From: an uncultured Caulobacteraceae bacterium
Lineage (GTDB): Bacteria; Pseudomonadota; Alphaproteobacteria; Caulobacterales; Caulobacteraceae
Length of the DNA stretch: 64,000 nt
Reading direction: 5' to 3'
Assembly (NCBI GenBank): GCA_937138625.1
Contig: CAKZPF010000006.1
Coordinates: 310,001 to 374,000, forward strand
Shown here: positions 26,363 to 34,954 of the stretch, piece after piece
Position numbering within the stretch: position 1 is the first letter of the stretch
Layout of the letters: every line of letters begins with the position of its first letter
Translations under genes and position numbers: made by a program
The notes under the pieces: model-generated
The model's input: only the letters and a program-made list of their open reading frames with translations
Database searches by the model: none
Told to the model about the DNA's origin: nothing

Positions 26363-27859
26363 TTAGGCCTTTTGTTGGGGAAAGGCCACCACAAATCGAG
26401 CCCCTTGGATCTGGCCGTGCTCATCCGTTCGATTTTCCGCACGGATCTGACCGCCGCAGATCTCGATGATCTGTTGGGCGATGGCCAAGCCCAAGCCGGA
26501 GTGCTGACCGGGACCTTTGCTGGTGTTAGGGCGGTGCGTGTAAAAGCGCTTAAAGATATGCGGCAGGCTTTCGGGCGCAATGCCAGGACCATCATCGTCA
26601 ACATGGATCTCAACCTGGCCATCTGTCGCCTGCACCCCCACCCGCACGCAACCGCCAGCGGGACTAAAGGTCAGGGCGTTGTCAATCAGATTGCGCACCA
26701 CGCGGCCCAAAGGATCCTCGAGGCCTCGAACCCACAGCGGGCCATCGCTTTCGGATGTTAGCTGCACGCTGACGTTCCGATCATGTTCGAGATGACCATA
26801 AGCCCTAACGATATCCCCCACCAATGCGCTCAGGTCCAGAACGCCCATGGGTGCGGTGGCGGCTTCGGCCTCCAGGCGGCTCGCGGCCAAAATTTCACTG
26901 ACCAAGCGGTCGATGCGCGCCACATCATGGGCGATGATTTTGCGCAATTGGTCTTTGTCGGCTTCGGTCTCCACCACTTCCAAGGTTTCAATGGCCGAGC
27001 GAATGGAGGCCAGCGGATTTTTCAACTCGTGCGCCACATCGCCCGCAAATTGTGCGCTCAGTTCGGCGCGTTCCGTCAGGCGTGTGGTCATGGCCTCGAG
27101 GGCGCGGGCTAGGTGGCCAATCTCGTCTTTGCGGGCCATCATTTTGGGCACTTGCAAGCGACGGCGTGTGCCCAGGCGCACCTGGTCAGCGGCACGCGCC
27201 AGGCGGATCATGGGCCGCACCACCGCACCCGCCAGCCAGGCGTTGGAGATGATCAATACCATCAAGGCGGCGATCACAAAGGGCAACAACGCGCGCCGTT
27301 CAGCGGCAATCACACTGTCGATATCAGTGCCATCCAGCACCAAAACCCCCAAGACCGCTTGCACCCGCTGAATGGGTACGGCCACGCGGGCCACATGTAG
27401 GCCATGGGGGGTGTGGCGCTCGCCGGTGACCACCTCGCCGCGCAGCACCTGGGCCATTTCGTCTTGGCTGAGGGGGCTGCTGAGTGGCAAACGGACCATG
27501 GGTTTGGCGCCTCGCCGTTCAGGCAGGGCCCGTTGCTGAATGTCATGGGAGACCGCGGCATGGGAAGCGATCAGCCGCCCTTCGCGATCATACAGCCGCA
27601 AATCTGTGGTGGCCGAAAGGGGGATGCGCTCCAGCACCAACATCGCACGATCAGCTTCCAGCATCGGCTCGGGGTCGCCGACAGTGGCCACATCCGCCAA
27701 AATGCCCGACACCAACCCCGCCTGAGACAACAGCCCGTCAATGCGGGCCTCTACCAGGCCCTTGCGCATTTGGTTCAGCCATAGGCTGCCCATCACCAAA
27801 ACCAACAGGGCCAAACCATTGAGCAACACGGCCCGCCGCGCCAAGGGAGAGCGCATCAT
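26363..27859 (-). CDS. chvG: Sensor histidine kinase ChvG
   Basis: Inner-membrane kinase of 498 residues: membrane segment at about 10-29, a periplasmic region of about 160 residues, a second segment at about 192-214, HAMP, then a kinase core with phospho-acceptor H277 (GDVAHELKNPLASIRSAIETLE). The ATPase domain shows NLIDNALTFSP, DDDGPGI and GLGLAIA. The H-box and following SAIETL segment match ChvG, which with ChvI governs envelope and acid responses. Its place directly upstream of ahcY supports this. The cognate chvI is about 23 kb away (2715-3431). Start MM at 27859 has only a weak ribosome site. Confidence 0.85.
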   Translation of the reverse strand: MMRSPLARRAVLLNGLALLVLVMGSLWLNQMRKGLVEARIDGLLSQAGLVSGILADVATVGDPEPMLEADRAMLVLERIPLSATTDLRLYDREGRLIASHAAVSHDIQQRALPERRGAKPMVRLPLSSPLSQDEMAQVLRGEVVTGERHTPHGLHVARVAVPIQRVQAVLGVLVLDGTDIDSVIAAERRALLPFVIAALMVLIISNAWLAGAVVRPMIRLARAADQVRLGTRRRLQVPKMMARKDEIGHLARALEAMTTRLTERAELSAQFAGDVAHELKNPLASIRSAIETLEVVETEADKDQLRKIIAHDVARIDRLVSEILAASRLEAEAATAPMGVLDLSALVGDIVRAYGHLEHDRNVSVQLTSESDGPLWVRGLEDPLGRVVRNLIDNALTFSPAGGCVRVGVQATDGQVEIHVDDDGPGIAPESLPHIFKRFYTHRPNTSKGPGQHSGLGLAIAQQIIEICGGQIRAENRTDEHGQIQGARFVVAFPQQKA

Positions 27860-27941
27860 GATCCCACCATCATATCCGCCAAAGCCAACCGCATACCGCC
27901 AACAGACCGCAGCTTTGGGGGTGTGTCAATTGTTCGAAGCG

Positions 27942-28301
27942 TCATGAGGCCGAGGACCCGAAGCGCTGACGGAGATACTGATAGCACCAGGCGCCCAGTG
28001 CCACGCCAACGCCATTGGCGAGCATATCAAGCCACGAGGCCTCGCGCCCGGCCGTGCCCCAGCCTTGCAACAGTTCCATCACCACGCCCATGGCCACCAG
28101 ACCCAGACCCAGCGCCAACCGAGACCGCCCCCGGGTGGCCGCCAACGCCATCAGCATCAACAGCCCATAGGCCCCCATGTGCTGGAATTTATCCAAAATA
28201 TGAGACGGTGTGCGCAGCGGCGTGTCCGCCGCCAAAGAGCCATAGGCCACCAGCCCCAACACCAGCAGAAATCCCACCACAAAGACAAACCGCTTTTTCA
28301 T
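27942..28301 (-). CDS. VanZ-like membrane protein
   Basis: A 119-residue protein with about four membrane segments. The conserved charged motifs of the VanZ family are present: [12 protein letters not shown], then ELLQGW and [18 protein letters not shown]. VanZ-like proteins are found near envelope and polysaccharide genes; their biochemical role is unclear. ATG 28301 gives the standard length, so the longer frame to 28577, which overlaps phhB, is rejected. It is 82 bases upstream of chvG on the same strand. Confidence 0.8.
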   Translation of the reverse strand: MKKRFVFVVGFLLVLGLVAYGSLAADTPLRTPSHILDKFQHMGAYGLLMLMALAATRGRSRLALGLGLVAMGVVMELLQGWGTAGREASWLDMLANGVGVALGAWCYQYLRQRFGSSAS

Positions 28302-28416
28302 GCTCGTCCCATGCCCGGAAATCACGGATCTGGCAAGACGAGGCCCGATGCTGGCCTTGTCAGTGGCGTGCGGACACGGTACCCAAAGGCAGGAACACAA
28401 AACACAGGAGACAGCC

Positions 28417-28707
28417 ATGACCACCACCATGACCCGACTGGGTGCCGAGGCCACCATCAAAGACCTGAACGGTTGGTCAATTGTGGATGGCCGCGACGCC
28501 ATCAAAAAGACCTTCAAATTTTCGGATTTTAATGCGGCCTTTGGTTTCATGAGCCGCGTGGCCCTGCATGCCGACAAAAATGATCACCACCCCGAGTGGT
28601 TCAATGTTTACAACACGGTCGAGGTGACGTTGTCCACGCATGACGCCGATGGCGTCACGGAAAAAGACGTGAAATTGGCCAAATTTATGGATCAGCTGAC
28701 GAGCTAA
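28417..28707 (+). CDS. phhB: Pterin-4a-carbinolamine dehydratase
   Basis: A 96-residue enzyme that dehydrates 4a-hydroxytetrahydropterin, regenerating the cofactor of aromatic amino-acid hydroxylases. The active-site pattern [20 protein letters not shown] is complete (His-His, Pro-Glu-Trp, Tyr-Asn and the His of THD). The start ATG 28417 follows an AGGAG ribosome site. It is divergent from the VanZ-like gene across 115 bases. No phenylalanine hydroxylase is in the window; in many Alphaproteobacteria the gene stands alone. Confidence 0.95.
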   Translation: MTTTMTRLGAEATIKDLNGWSIVDGRDAIKKTFKFSDFNAAFGFMSRVALHADKNDHHPEWFNVYNTVEVTLSTHDADGVTEKDVKLAKFMDQLTS

Positions 28708-28713
28708 GACCGC

Positions 28714-29115
28714 CTAGTTGACGATCACCGACCCCATCAGCAACTCAGCCCCTTCTTTGCCCAGGGCCTCGTCGGTGGCGCGTTGCAGGTTGCGGGCCAA
28801 GGTTTCGACGTCAGGCACGGTTCCGGGCCGATAATAGGACATGGAAAAGCGCGTCAGGGCCTGATTGTGGGCGGCCCGCAGGCGCGGGGCAATTTGCTCG
28901 GCGTATTCTCGCAAATCTTCGTCTTTGATGACCAGGCCGATTTCAATGTTCATAATCCCACTGAACCGGTAGGGCCCCCCAACCGAGGCGGTCAAAGGCG
29001 GCAACATCAAAAAGTTGGTATCGGCCGTCACCTTTTTCTGTTTTGACGCAGCAAAAGCGGGCGAGGCCCCCATCAGGGCCGCGACACAGATCATCAGACA
29101 TAGACGTTTCATCAT
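28714..29115 (-). CDS. Exported FliL-like protein of unknown function
   Basis: About 133 residues with an N-terminal signal peptide (hydrophobic run LCLMICVAALMG, likely cleavage after AFA). The mature part reads MLPPLTASVGG, NIEIGLVIKD, then a helical C-terminus ending in GAELLMGSVIVN. It resembles the periplasmic domain of FliL-type proteins, but no flagellar genes are nearby, so motility is not implied. Several start codons (29121, 29115, 29112) are possible and the ribosome site is weak. It converges on phhB. Confidence 0.7.
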   Translation of the reverse strand: MMKRLCLMICVAALMGASPAFAASKQKKVTADTNFLMLPPLTASVGGPYRFSGIMNIEIGLVIKDEDLREYAEQIAPRLRAAHNQALTRFSMSYYRPGTVPDVETLARNLQRATDEALGKEGAELLMGSVIVN

Positions 29116-29183
29116 CCACACAGTATAGCGGATGGGCGTTTACAAACCGTTGCCCGGCAGCAGATTTTCGCGGCTATGCGCGA

Positions 29184-29561
29184 TCAGCTGGCGACGGTTT
29201 CCACTGATTTCAGCCATTGGCGAGCGGCATCGAGCTCATCGCGTTTAAAGGTGCGCACCTCGCACGGCAAAATGGCGCCAAAAAAGCGGGCAAAGGGCCC
29301 AAGCCAACCCAGATCCGAGACCACGGCGCAGTGGCTGTAATCTTTCATGTGTTTGAAATCGAACTTGGCCCCTTCCCACCACAAGCTGGCGTCGAAGCCA
29401 TCATAGTGGCGAATGTCTTCCAGGATCTTCACGGGGCCGTGGGCTTTGATAAAGGCTTCAAAGCGCGGCATGATCTCGTCATACTCGGCTTTGGTGACTT
29501 TGCCGTCGATGATGATTTCCACCAGATTGTGTTCGGGGTCTTCGCGATACTGTGTGGTCAT
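29184..29561 (-). CDS. SpoIIAA/STAS-like small protein
   Basis: A 125-residue cytoplasmic protein of the SpoIIAA-like family (PF11964-type): GKVTKAEYDEIMPRFEAFIKAHGPVKILEDI, then WWEGAKFDFKH and a C-terminal RTFKRDELDAARQWL. The fold is a STAS/CRAL-TRIO-like alpha/beta domain that probably binds a lipid or a partner protein. An AGGAGG ribosome site sits at the right distance before ATG 29561, so the longer frame to 29705 is rejected. The gene reads away from tRNA-Ala. Confidence 0.8.
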   Translation of the reverse strand: MTTQYREDPEHNLVEIIIDGKVTKAEYDEIMPRFEAFIKAHGPVKILEDIRHYDGFDASLWWEGAKFDFKHMKDYSHCAVVSDLGWLGPFARFFGAILPCEVRTFKRDELDAARQWLKSVETVAS

Positions 29562-29714
29562 GGGGGCCTCCTGTTGGTCTGTGTGATTGTTGTTCTGTTT
29601 CGGCAGTTTAACAGGCCGCGCATCAACAGGCCATAGTGACCCCGCGCCGCGGCACGGGCAGGCCACCGGATCATCTTGACAGAGGGCAGTCGCGCGCCTA
29701 ATCACGGGGGCGAT

Positions 29715-29790
<76 letters not shown>

Positions 29791-29893
29791 TTTTTTCGCT
29801 CGCGGCCGTTTCGCTGCGCTCAAGGCCTCCGCGGGGGCGGCCTGACCGGCCGACGTGCCGTCGCACGCGCCGCCTCATTTCACTCGGCGGATT

Positions 29894-30769
29894 TTATGTT
29901 TCCTGCAGGGTTGGCCGCTGTTCTGGGGCAAATTTTACAGAACAAGCGCCTAACACTGCTGATAATGCAATTATGAAGGTGAAGACGGCTATAGCAAATT
30001 GTATACGTACGGAATCCAGATGCCGCCTCTTGTTTTCTTGGTAACCCGCTAGCGTGTTTATAGCTTTTGGCGTAACTGTATAGTAAATATCTTTGCGCAC
30101 GAGATCTCCGGACTCAGCAAATGCATCAAGTAAGAGATTCAAGCGATTTAGTGTTCTTTGGGAATTTGGATGGTGAATCCATCTTGTGGTGCGCAATTCG
30201 CTCATGAGACTAAAGGCGCTAAACTTATGTTCGAACGGGTCGTAGTGAGTATTTGCGATTTCTCGGTCAGGGCCCAAGTGTCTTTCAATGATATATTCAA
30301 GTAGAACCATATTGTCTCGGATAACCCAAAGGGGACGCTTATTGAAGTGCCACTGCGCTACATTGTTCCACATAATCCGGCCCCACACTTCAATTTTGAA
30401 AAGGCGAAATGTGTGGGCCCATAAAAGGCTGTGAGAATTTGTGTATTCTTCCCAATAATTCTTATAATAATGACTTATGCTAAGCGGGTGTTGAAGCGCA
30501 TCACTCAGTGGCATCTCTTCATCGACTACGAATGCTCCAGTGGCATCAGGCCTTCTGACGTCTAGAATACGGGTGTTGGGATCATACCCCACCACCATGA
30601 ATTCATTTGCAAAATAAATTAAATACCCATCGTTCTTTTGCGCGGATTCGCCAGTTAAAGGGATGCTGTTGGGTGCCTTTTTAGCAAGCAGCTTTGGCAA
30701 TAGTCTGTGAAGAATCTCTTCTGGGGTTGCTTTCTTTAAGGTCAATAATTTTTTCAGTCTGCCCAGCAT
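29894..30769 (-). CDS. AT-rich orphan protein with C-terminal membrane anchor, unknown
   Basis: A 291-residue protein I cannot assign. It is clearly more AT-rich (about 40-45% GC by eye) than its surroundings and uses codons rare elsewhere in the window. The first 220 residues look soluble with many aromatic and charged residues (SHYYKNYWEEYTNSHSLLW, IRDNMVLLEYIIERH). A single membrane segment lies at about 256-276 (FAIAVFTFIIALSAVLG), so most of the protein would face the cytoplasm as a tail-anchored product. Residues 190-240 resemble a winged-helix-like segment, which is speculative. Its position right after tRNA-Ala suggests acquisition by transfer. The ribosome site is weak. Confidence 0.7.
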   Translation of the reverse strand: MLGRLKKLLTLKKATPEEILHRLLPKLLAKKAPNSIPLTGESAQKNDGYLIYFANEFMVVGYDPNTRILDVRRPDATGAFVVDEEMPLSDALQHPLSISHYYKNYWEEYTNSHSLLWAHTFRLFKIEVWGRIMWNNVAQWHFNKRPLWVIRDNMVLLEYIIERHLGPDREIANTHYDPFEHKFSAFSLMSELRTTRWIHHPNSQRTLNRLNLLLDAFAESGDLVRKDIYYTVTPKAINTLAGYQENKRRHLDSVRIQFAIAVFTFIIALSAVLGACSVKFAPEQRPTLQET

Positions 30770-30823
30770 TCTTTTATGATAGACATGGGTAAGAATAAGG
30801 CAACTCTAAAAAATTAGATCAAG

Positions 30824-31687
30824 CTATTGTTCCCCCCGCATAAACCGCACCATATCCTCAGTCACCGGGGCGGTGTGGGGCCACAAGCCTGACAGGGCGC
30901 TCATGATGCCGATATGCCCGAGCTCGGGGTAAATCTTGGTCTCGACTTGGCCGTCATGTTGACGAATGGCCGCGGCCAGCCGCTCGAGATTAAACTCGCC
31001 GACCACATCATCGTCTGCGCCATGCAGTAACAGCATCGGCGGCTCGGTGCCGTTGACAAAGCGATCGACTTTCATCTCGTCATACCGCTCGGGCGGGCCA
31101 AAGACCTCGGTATAGGGGGCCTCTTTGGGCGTGAAGCTATAGGGCCCCGCCAGGCCAATAAAACTCTGGTAAATATCCGGCTTCAGGTCATGGGCGGCCA
31201 GGAAGCTTCGGTTGGCCAGCAGCATGGCCCCGATGTGCGCGCCGGCGGAATGCCCAGCCAGGTGCAGGGCCTTTAGGTCTCCGCCATGATCGGCGATGTT
31301 GTCCACCAGCCAGCGGCTGGCCAGGGCCAGATCCTCGACATAGCCAGGGTGGGTCTGGCGTGGATATTTGGCGTAATCGGCGATCACCACCACAAACCCG
31401 CGTTGGGTGAAGCGATTGGCCACAAACCGATATTGCCACCGTTCGCCATCGGTCCAGCCGCCGCCGTAAATGAACATTAAAACGGGCGCGGGGCCGCTAA
31501 CGTTGTGGGGTCGGTAAACATCCAGCTTCTGCCAGGGCTGTGGGCCATAGCTGTGGGTGCTGTGCACAGGGTTCGGGGGGATGCGGCTGGGTAAGTTCAC
31601 CAAGAAAAACCCTGCCGACTGACAGGCGCTGAGGCTGAGGGAGATCATCACCGCCAGCACGGATCGAAAGGAGGAGGGCATGCTCAT
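30824..31687 (-). CDS. Alpha/beta hydrolase (esterase/lipase-type), probable lipoprotein
   Basis: A 287-residue exported hydrolase. The signal ends in a lipobox-like SLSAC, suggesting membrane anchoring as a lipoprotein. The fold is that of hormone-sensitive-lipase/carboxylesterase relatives: oxyanion motif YGGGW (the usual leading His is Tyr), nucleophile GHSAGAH, acid HGADDDVV and the catalytic His in ELGHIGI. Substrate is unknown; small acyl esters are likely. ATG 31687 is chosen; 31681 is also possible and the longer frame to 31804 would spoil the signal peptide. It is divergent from the SulP gene. Confidence 0.85.
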   Translation of the reverse strand: MSMPSSFRSVLAVMISLSLSACQSAGFFLVNLPSRIPPNPVHSTHSYGPQPWQKLDVYRPHNVSGPAPVLMFIYGGGWTDGERWQYRFVANRFTQRGFVVVIADYAKYPRQTHPGYVEDLALASRWLVDNIADHGGDLKALHLAGHSAGAHIGAMLLANRSFLAAHDLKPDIYQSFIGLAGPYSFTPKEAPYTEVFGPPERYDEMKVDRFVNGTEPPMLLLHGADDDVVGEFNLERLAAAIRQHDGQVETKIYPELGHIGIMSALSGLWPHTAPVTEDMVRFMRGEQ

Positions 31688-31837
31688 GGCCCATAGCGTG
31701 CCTGTGGTCGCGTGCGGGGACAAGATGGGACGTGCGCCAGACTGTGAAGGCACTTGTGTTGCTAGGGGATTTCTGTAGGGTCGCGGCTTCGTTTTTTCCG
31801 CCAAAATGCGGTCAGACTCTCATCAGGACCCTTCGTT

Positions 31838-33397
31838 ATGTCATTGTCGTCTTATATTCCCCGTGACCCCCGTGCCATCAAAACCGAGGTCTTGTCAGGC
31901 CTGACCGTGGCGCTGGCCTTGGTGCCCGAGGCCGTGGCCTTTGCCTTTATCGCGGGCGTTGAGCCCTTGGTGGGTTTGTATGCAGCCTTTTTGGTGGGGT
32001 TGGTGACGTCCGTTTTTGGTGGCCGGCCCGGCATGATTTCCGGCGCGACCGGGGCCTTGGCCGTCGTTATGGTCAGTTTGGTGGCGCAACATGGCGTCGA
32101 GTATCTGTTCACCACCGTGGTGCTGATGGGCATTTTTCAGATGCTGGCCGGTGCGTTTCGCCTGGGGAAATTCATTCGTATGGTGCCGTACCCGGTGATG
32201 CTGGGGTTTGTGAACGGGCTGGCGATTGTGATTTTCCTATCGCAATTGGGGCAATTCAAAACCGTGATGCCAGACGGTTCGCTGTCGTGGCTGCCGGTAC
32301 CCCAGATCATCATCATGTTGGGGGTGGCGGCGTTGACCATGTTGACCATTGTTGTGCTGCCACGTTTGACCAAAGCCTTCCCCGCGCCGCTGGCGGGGAT
32401 ATTGGTGGCGACAGCAGCGGTGATTTTTACGGGCCTAGAGACCCGCACCGTGGGCGACTTGGCGCATATCGCCGGTGGCTTCCCCAGCTTTCATATCCCC
32501 AGCGTGCCCATCACCTTCGAGACCCTGCGCATCATCGTGCCCTATGCCTTGGTCTTGGCCGCCATTGGTCTGATCGAGAGCTTGCTGACCTTGACCTTGA
32601 TTGACGAGCTCACAGACACACGCGGGCGCAACAGCCGGGAATGTCTGGCCCAGGGTGCGGCCAATGTCCTTACCGGGTTTTTTGGGGGCATGGGCGGTTG
32701 CGCCATGATCGGCCAAAGCATGATCAACATCAATTCCGGCGCCCGTTATCGCTTGTCGGGCATTTGTGCGGCGCTGTTTTTGCTGTGCTTCATTTTGTTT
32801 GCTTCGCAATGGATCGAGATGATCCCTGTGGCGGCCTTGGTAGGTGTCATGTTCATTGTGGTGATCGCCACCTTTGAATGGTCGTCTTTGCGCATCATGG
32901 GCAAAATCCCGCGCGCGGATGCGTTTGTGATTGTGCTGGTTTCAGGGGTGACGGTGGTCACAGACTTGGCCATTGCCGTTGTGGTGGGCGTGATCGTTTC
33001 CGCCCTGGTGTTCGCTTGGCAATCCGCGCGCCATGTCTATACAGACGTCGTCGAGGAAACCGAGACCAAAAAGGTCTATGTGCTGCATGGGCAGTTGTTT
33101 TTTGCCTCCATCAGCACTTTCCGTGATCTGTTCTCGCCCAAAGAGGACCCAAAAGATGTGGTCATCGATTTTCGCCACTCGCGGGTTTGGGATCACTCGG
33201 CGCTGGAGGCCATTGATGCCTTGGCCGAGAAGTATATGCAAAATGGCACCCAACTGCATCTGCTGCACCTCAGCCCCGATTGCAAACGGCTGTTGCAAAA
33301 GGCGGGACACCTTGTGGAACCCGACGACGACAGCGATCCCCATTATCGCGTGGTGGTGGACTACAAAGACCACCCGCCCAGCAATGTGGTGGAATAA
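31838..33397 (+). CDS. SulP-family anion transporter with STAS domain
   Basis: Inner-membrane transporter of 519 residues, with about ten or more membrane segments followed by a cytoplasmic STAS domain from about residue 405 (KKVYVLHGQLFFASISTF, VVIDFRHSRVWDHSALEAIDALAEKY). The SulP signature region is visible early (SGLTVALALVPEAVAFAFIAGVEPLVGLYAAF). Substrates in this family include sulfate, bicarbonate and dicarboxylates; the sequence alone does not decide, and no sulfate-assimilation or carbonic anhydrase gene is adjacent. It stands alone with a 150-base upstream region. Confidence 0.92.
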   Translation: MSLSSYIPRDPRAIKTEVLSGLTVALALVPEAVAFAFIAGVEPLVGLYAAFLVGLVTSVFGGRPGMISGATGALAVVMVSLVAQHGVEYLFTTVVLMGIFQMLAGAFRLGKFIRMVPYPVMLGFVNGLAIVIFLSQLGQFKTVMPDGSLSWLPVPQIIIMLGVAALTMLTIVVLPRLTKAFPAPLAGILVATAAVIFTGLETRTVGDLAHIAGGFPSFHIPSVPITFETLRIIVPYALVLAAIGLIESLLTLTLIDELTDTRGRNSRECLAQGAANVLTGFFGGMGGCAMIGQSMININSGARYRLSGICAALFLLCFILFASQWIEMIPVAALVGVMFIVVIATFEWSSLRIMGKIPRADAFVIVLVSGVTVVTDLAIAVVVGVIVSALVFAWQSARHVYTDVVEETETKKVYVLHGQLFFASISTFRDLFSPKEDPKDVVIDFRHSRVWDHSALEAIDALAEKYMQNGTQLHLLHLSPDCKRLLQKAGHLVEPDDDSDPHYRVVVDYKDHPPSNVVE

Positions 33398-33454
33398 GGT
33401 GTGGGGCCTCGCTTTTGGCTTGTGCCTTTGGGGCCGTGCGGCTAAGTCACAGCC

Positions 33455-33838
33455 ATGATGCGCAGGTTCATCAATCCTTCTTATCGTCTCGTGGCCCAGG
33501 TCTTGGCCTTGGTGCTGGGTCTGCAGTTGATGCTGCCCGGGGTGACGGGTCTGGCGCTGGTGCCCCAGGCCACCGTTGCGGTTCACGAGGTCTGTACCGC
33601 CGAGGGCCTGGCCACTGTGACAGATCAGGCTCCACGCCCAACGCCCGGCGCGATCAAATGCGGGTTTTGCCTGATCGGCGCTACGGGTTTTGGTGGCGGC
33701 TGCGGGGCTCTGGCACCGGCACTGACGGTGCCCACACCTTTGCAGACGGCACCGGTGATTGCGGGTTTGCCACAGCCCGAGCCGTTGATGGGTTATGTTC
33801 ACCCCAATGCGGTGCGGGGGCCACCCATCATCCTTTGA
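33455..33838 (+). CDS. DUF2946-like secreted protein with CxxC motif
   Basis: A 127-residue protein with an N-terminal hydrophobic signal or anchor (VLALVLGLQLMLPG), the motif HEVCTAEGL and then KCGFCLIG, which match the DUF2946 pattern. Such proteins are often found next to copper-handling and heme-handling genes and are thought to bind metal through Cys/His. It is 36 bases upstream of a Met/His-rich outer-membrane protein, and the two likely form an operon ended by the terminator at 34907. A copper link is inference from this context. Confidence 0.7.
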   Translation: MMRRFINPSYRLVAQVLALVLGLQLMLPGVTGLALVPQATVAVHEVCTAEGLATVTDQAPRPTPGAIKCGFCLIGATGFGGGCGALAPALTVPTPLQTAPVIAGLPQPEPLMGYVHPNAVRGPPIIL

Positions 33839-33874
33839 GATTAATCACCCCAATTCAACTCAAAGGACAATCTG

Positions 33875-34885
33875 ATGAAAATGACTGTATACGCAGCCCT
33901 GATGGCGGCTGCCGCGATGACCGTATCTGCCCCGGCAATGGCCCATGTGCATGGCGTGCCGGACCCTGATGACCATGCCCCCATTGGTGTGATGGGTGAT
34001 CATACCCACAAAACCGGTGAGTGGATGGTGAGCTATCGGTATGCGCGTATGGATATGCGCGACGCGCGTTCAGGTACGACGGACCTGACCACCACAGACG
34101 TTCTGGCCCAAGGCTTTATGATGGCGCCCACCAAAATGAACATGGAAATGCACATGTTCGGGGCCATGTATGCGCCGTCTGATCGCGTAACCTTTATGGC
34201 CATGGTGCCCATGATCGACAAGGAAATGGAGATGCGCAACGCCATGGGTATGCGCATGACCATGGACACCTTTGGCATCGGCGATGCCAAACTGGCGGCC
34301 AATGTGGTGGTCTTCAGCCGGGCCGATATGGACCGCCTGGAACAGCTGCATATCAATCTGGGCCTCAGCGCGCCCACCGGCAGCATTGATGAAACCAATG
34401 CGGCGGGGCAGCGCTTGGGCTACCCCATGCAGCTCGGTACGGGCACTGTCGATCCCACCATCGGGCTGACTTACCTTAAGCACCAAGGCGCTTGGTCATG
34501 GGGGGCGCAAGCCAAGGGCACCCTGCGGCTTTATGATAACAAGCACGACTATCACCTGGGCGATGAGGCCGAGGCCACCGTGTGGACCGCGCGTAATCTG
34601 CGGCCCTGGCTGAGTGTCTCAGGGCGTGTGAATGCCAAGGCCTGGGGCAATATCGAAGGGGCGGATGCCAGTCTGAACACCATGATGACGCCAGGCAATC
34701 GTGCAGACCTGCGCGGTGGCGAGCGTGTCGAACTGGGGCTTGGCGCCAATTTTATTGTGCCCCAGGGGCAATTGAAGGGCCATCGTTTTGCCCTTGAGGC
34801 CCTGGTTCCCGTGTACCAAGACCTTGATGGGCCGCAGCTGCAAGCCGACCATCGTCTGGTGGCCGGGTGGCAGTATGCGTTCTAA
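33875..34885 (+). CDS. Met/His-rich outer-membrane beta-barrel, probable metal-related transporter
   Basis: A 336-residue exported protein (signal ending APAMA, mature AHVHGVPDPDDHAP). The mature N-terminus is His/Asp-rich and residues 55-130 are very rich in methionine (MEMHMFGAMY, MEMRNAMGMRMTM). Alternating beta-strands and a terminal aromatic (QYAF) fit an outer-membrane barrel of the phenol-degradation MetA-like family (PF13557-type). Such genes accompany copper-resistance genes in other bacteria. It is coupled with the DUF2946-like gene and followed by a strong terminator. No CopA or regulator lies nearby. Confidence 0.75.
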   Translation: MKMTVYAALMAAAAMTVSAPAMAHVHGVPDPDDHAPIGVMGDHTHKTGEWMVSYRYARMDMRDARSGTTDLTTTDVLAQGFMMAPTKMNMEMHMFGAMYAPSDRVTFMAMVPMIDKEMEMRNAMGMRMTMDTFGIGDAKLAANVVVFSRADMDRLEQLHINLGLSAPTGSIDETNAAGQRLGYPMQLGTGTVDPTIGLTYLKHQGAWSWGAQAKGTLRLYDNKHDYHLGDEAEATVWTARNLRPWLSVSGRVNAKAWGNIEGADASLNTMMTPGNRADLRGGERVELGLGANFIVPQGQLKGHRFALEALVPVYQDLDGPQLQADHRLVAGWQYAF

Positions 34886-34906
34886 GATTTAGGCCACGCT
34901 AAAACG

Positions 34907-34937
34907 AAAAGGGCTGCCGGGTGTCAGCCCTTTTTTG
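34907..34937 (+). terminator. Rho-independent terminator after the outer-membrane gene
   Basis: GGGCTG and CAGCCC arms (34911-34916 and 34925-34930) extended by AAAA/TTTT, with an 8-base loop and a T6 run at 34931-34936. It lies about 20 bases after the stop at 34885. Because A-runs flank the other side, it can also end the convergent? transcription on the minus strand coming from 36520, so it may be bidirectional. Confidence 0.9.
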
Positions 34938-34954
34938 TTGTCTGTGCGCAGGGC

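Noticed and set aside
28302-28577. Longer VanZ-like frame reaching 28577
   Set aside because: The extension overlaps phhB on the other strand and adds 92 residues without family similarity; ATG 28301 gives the normal length.
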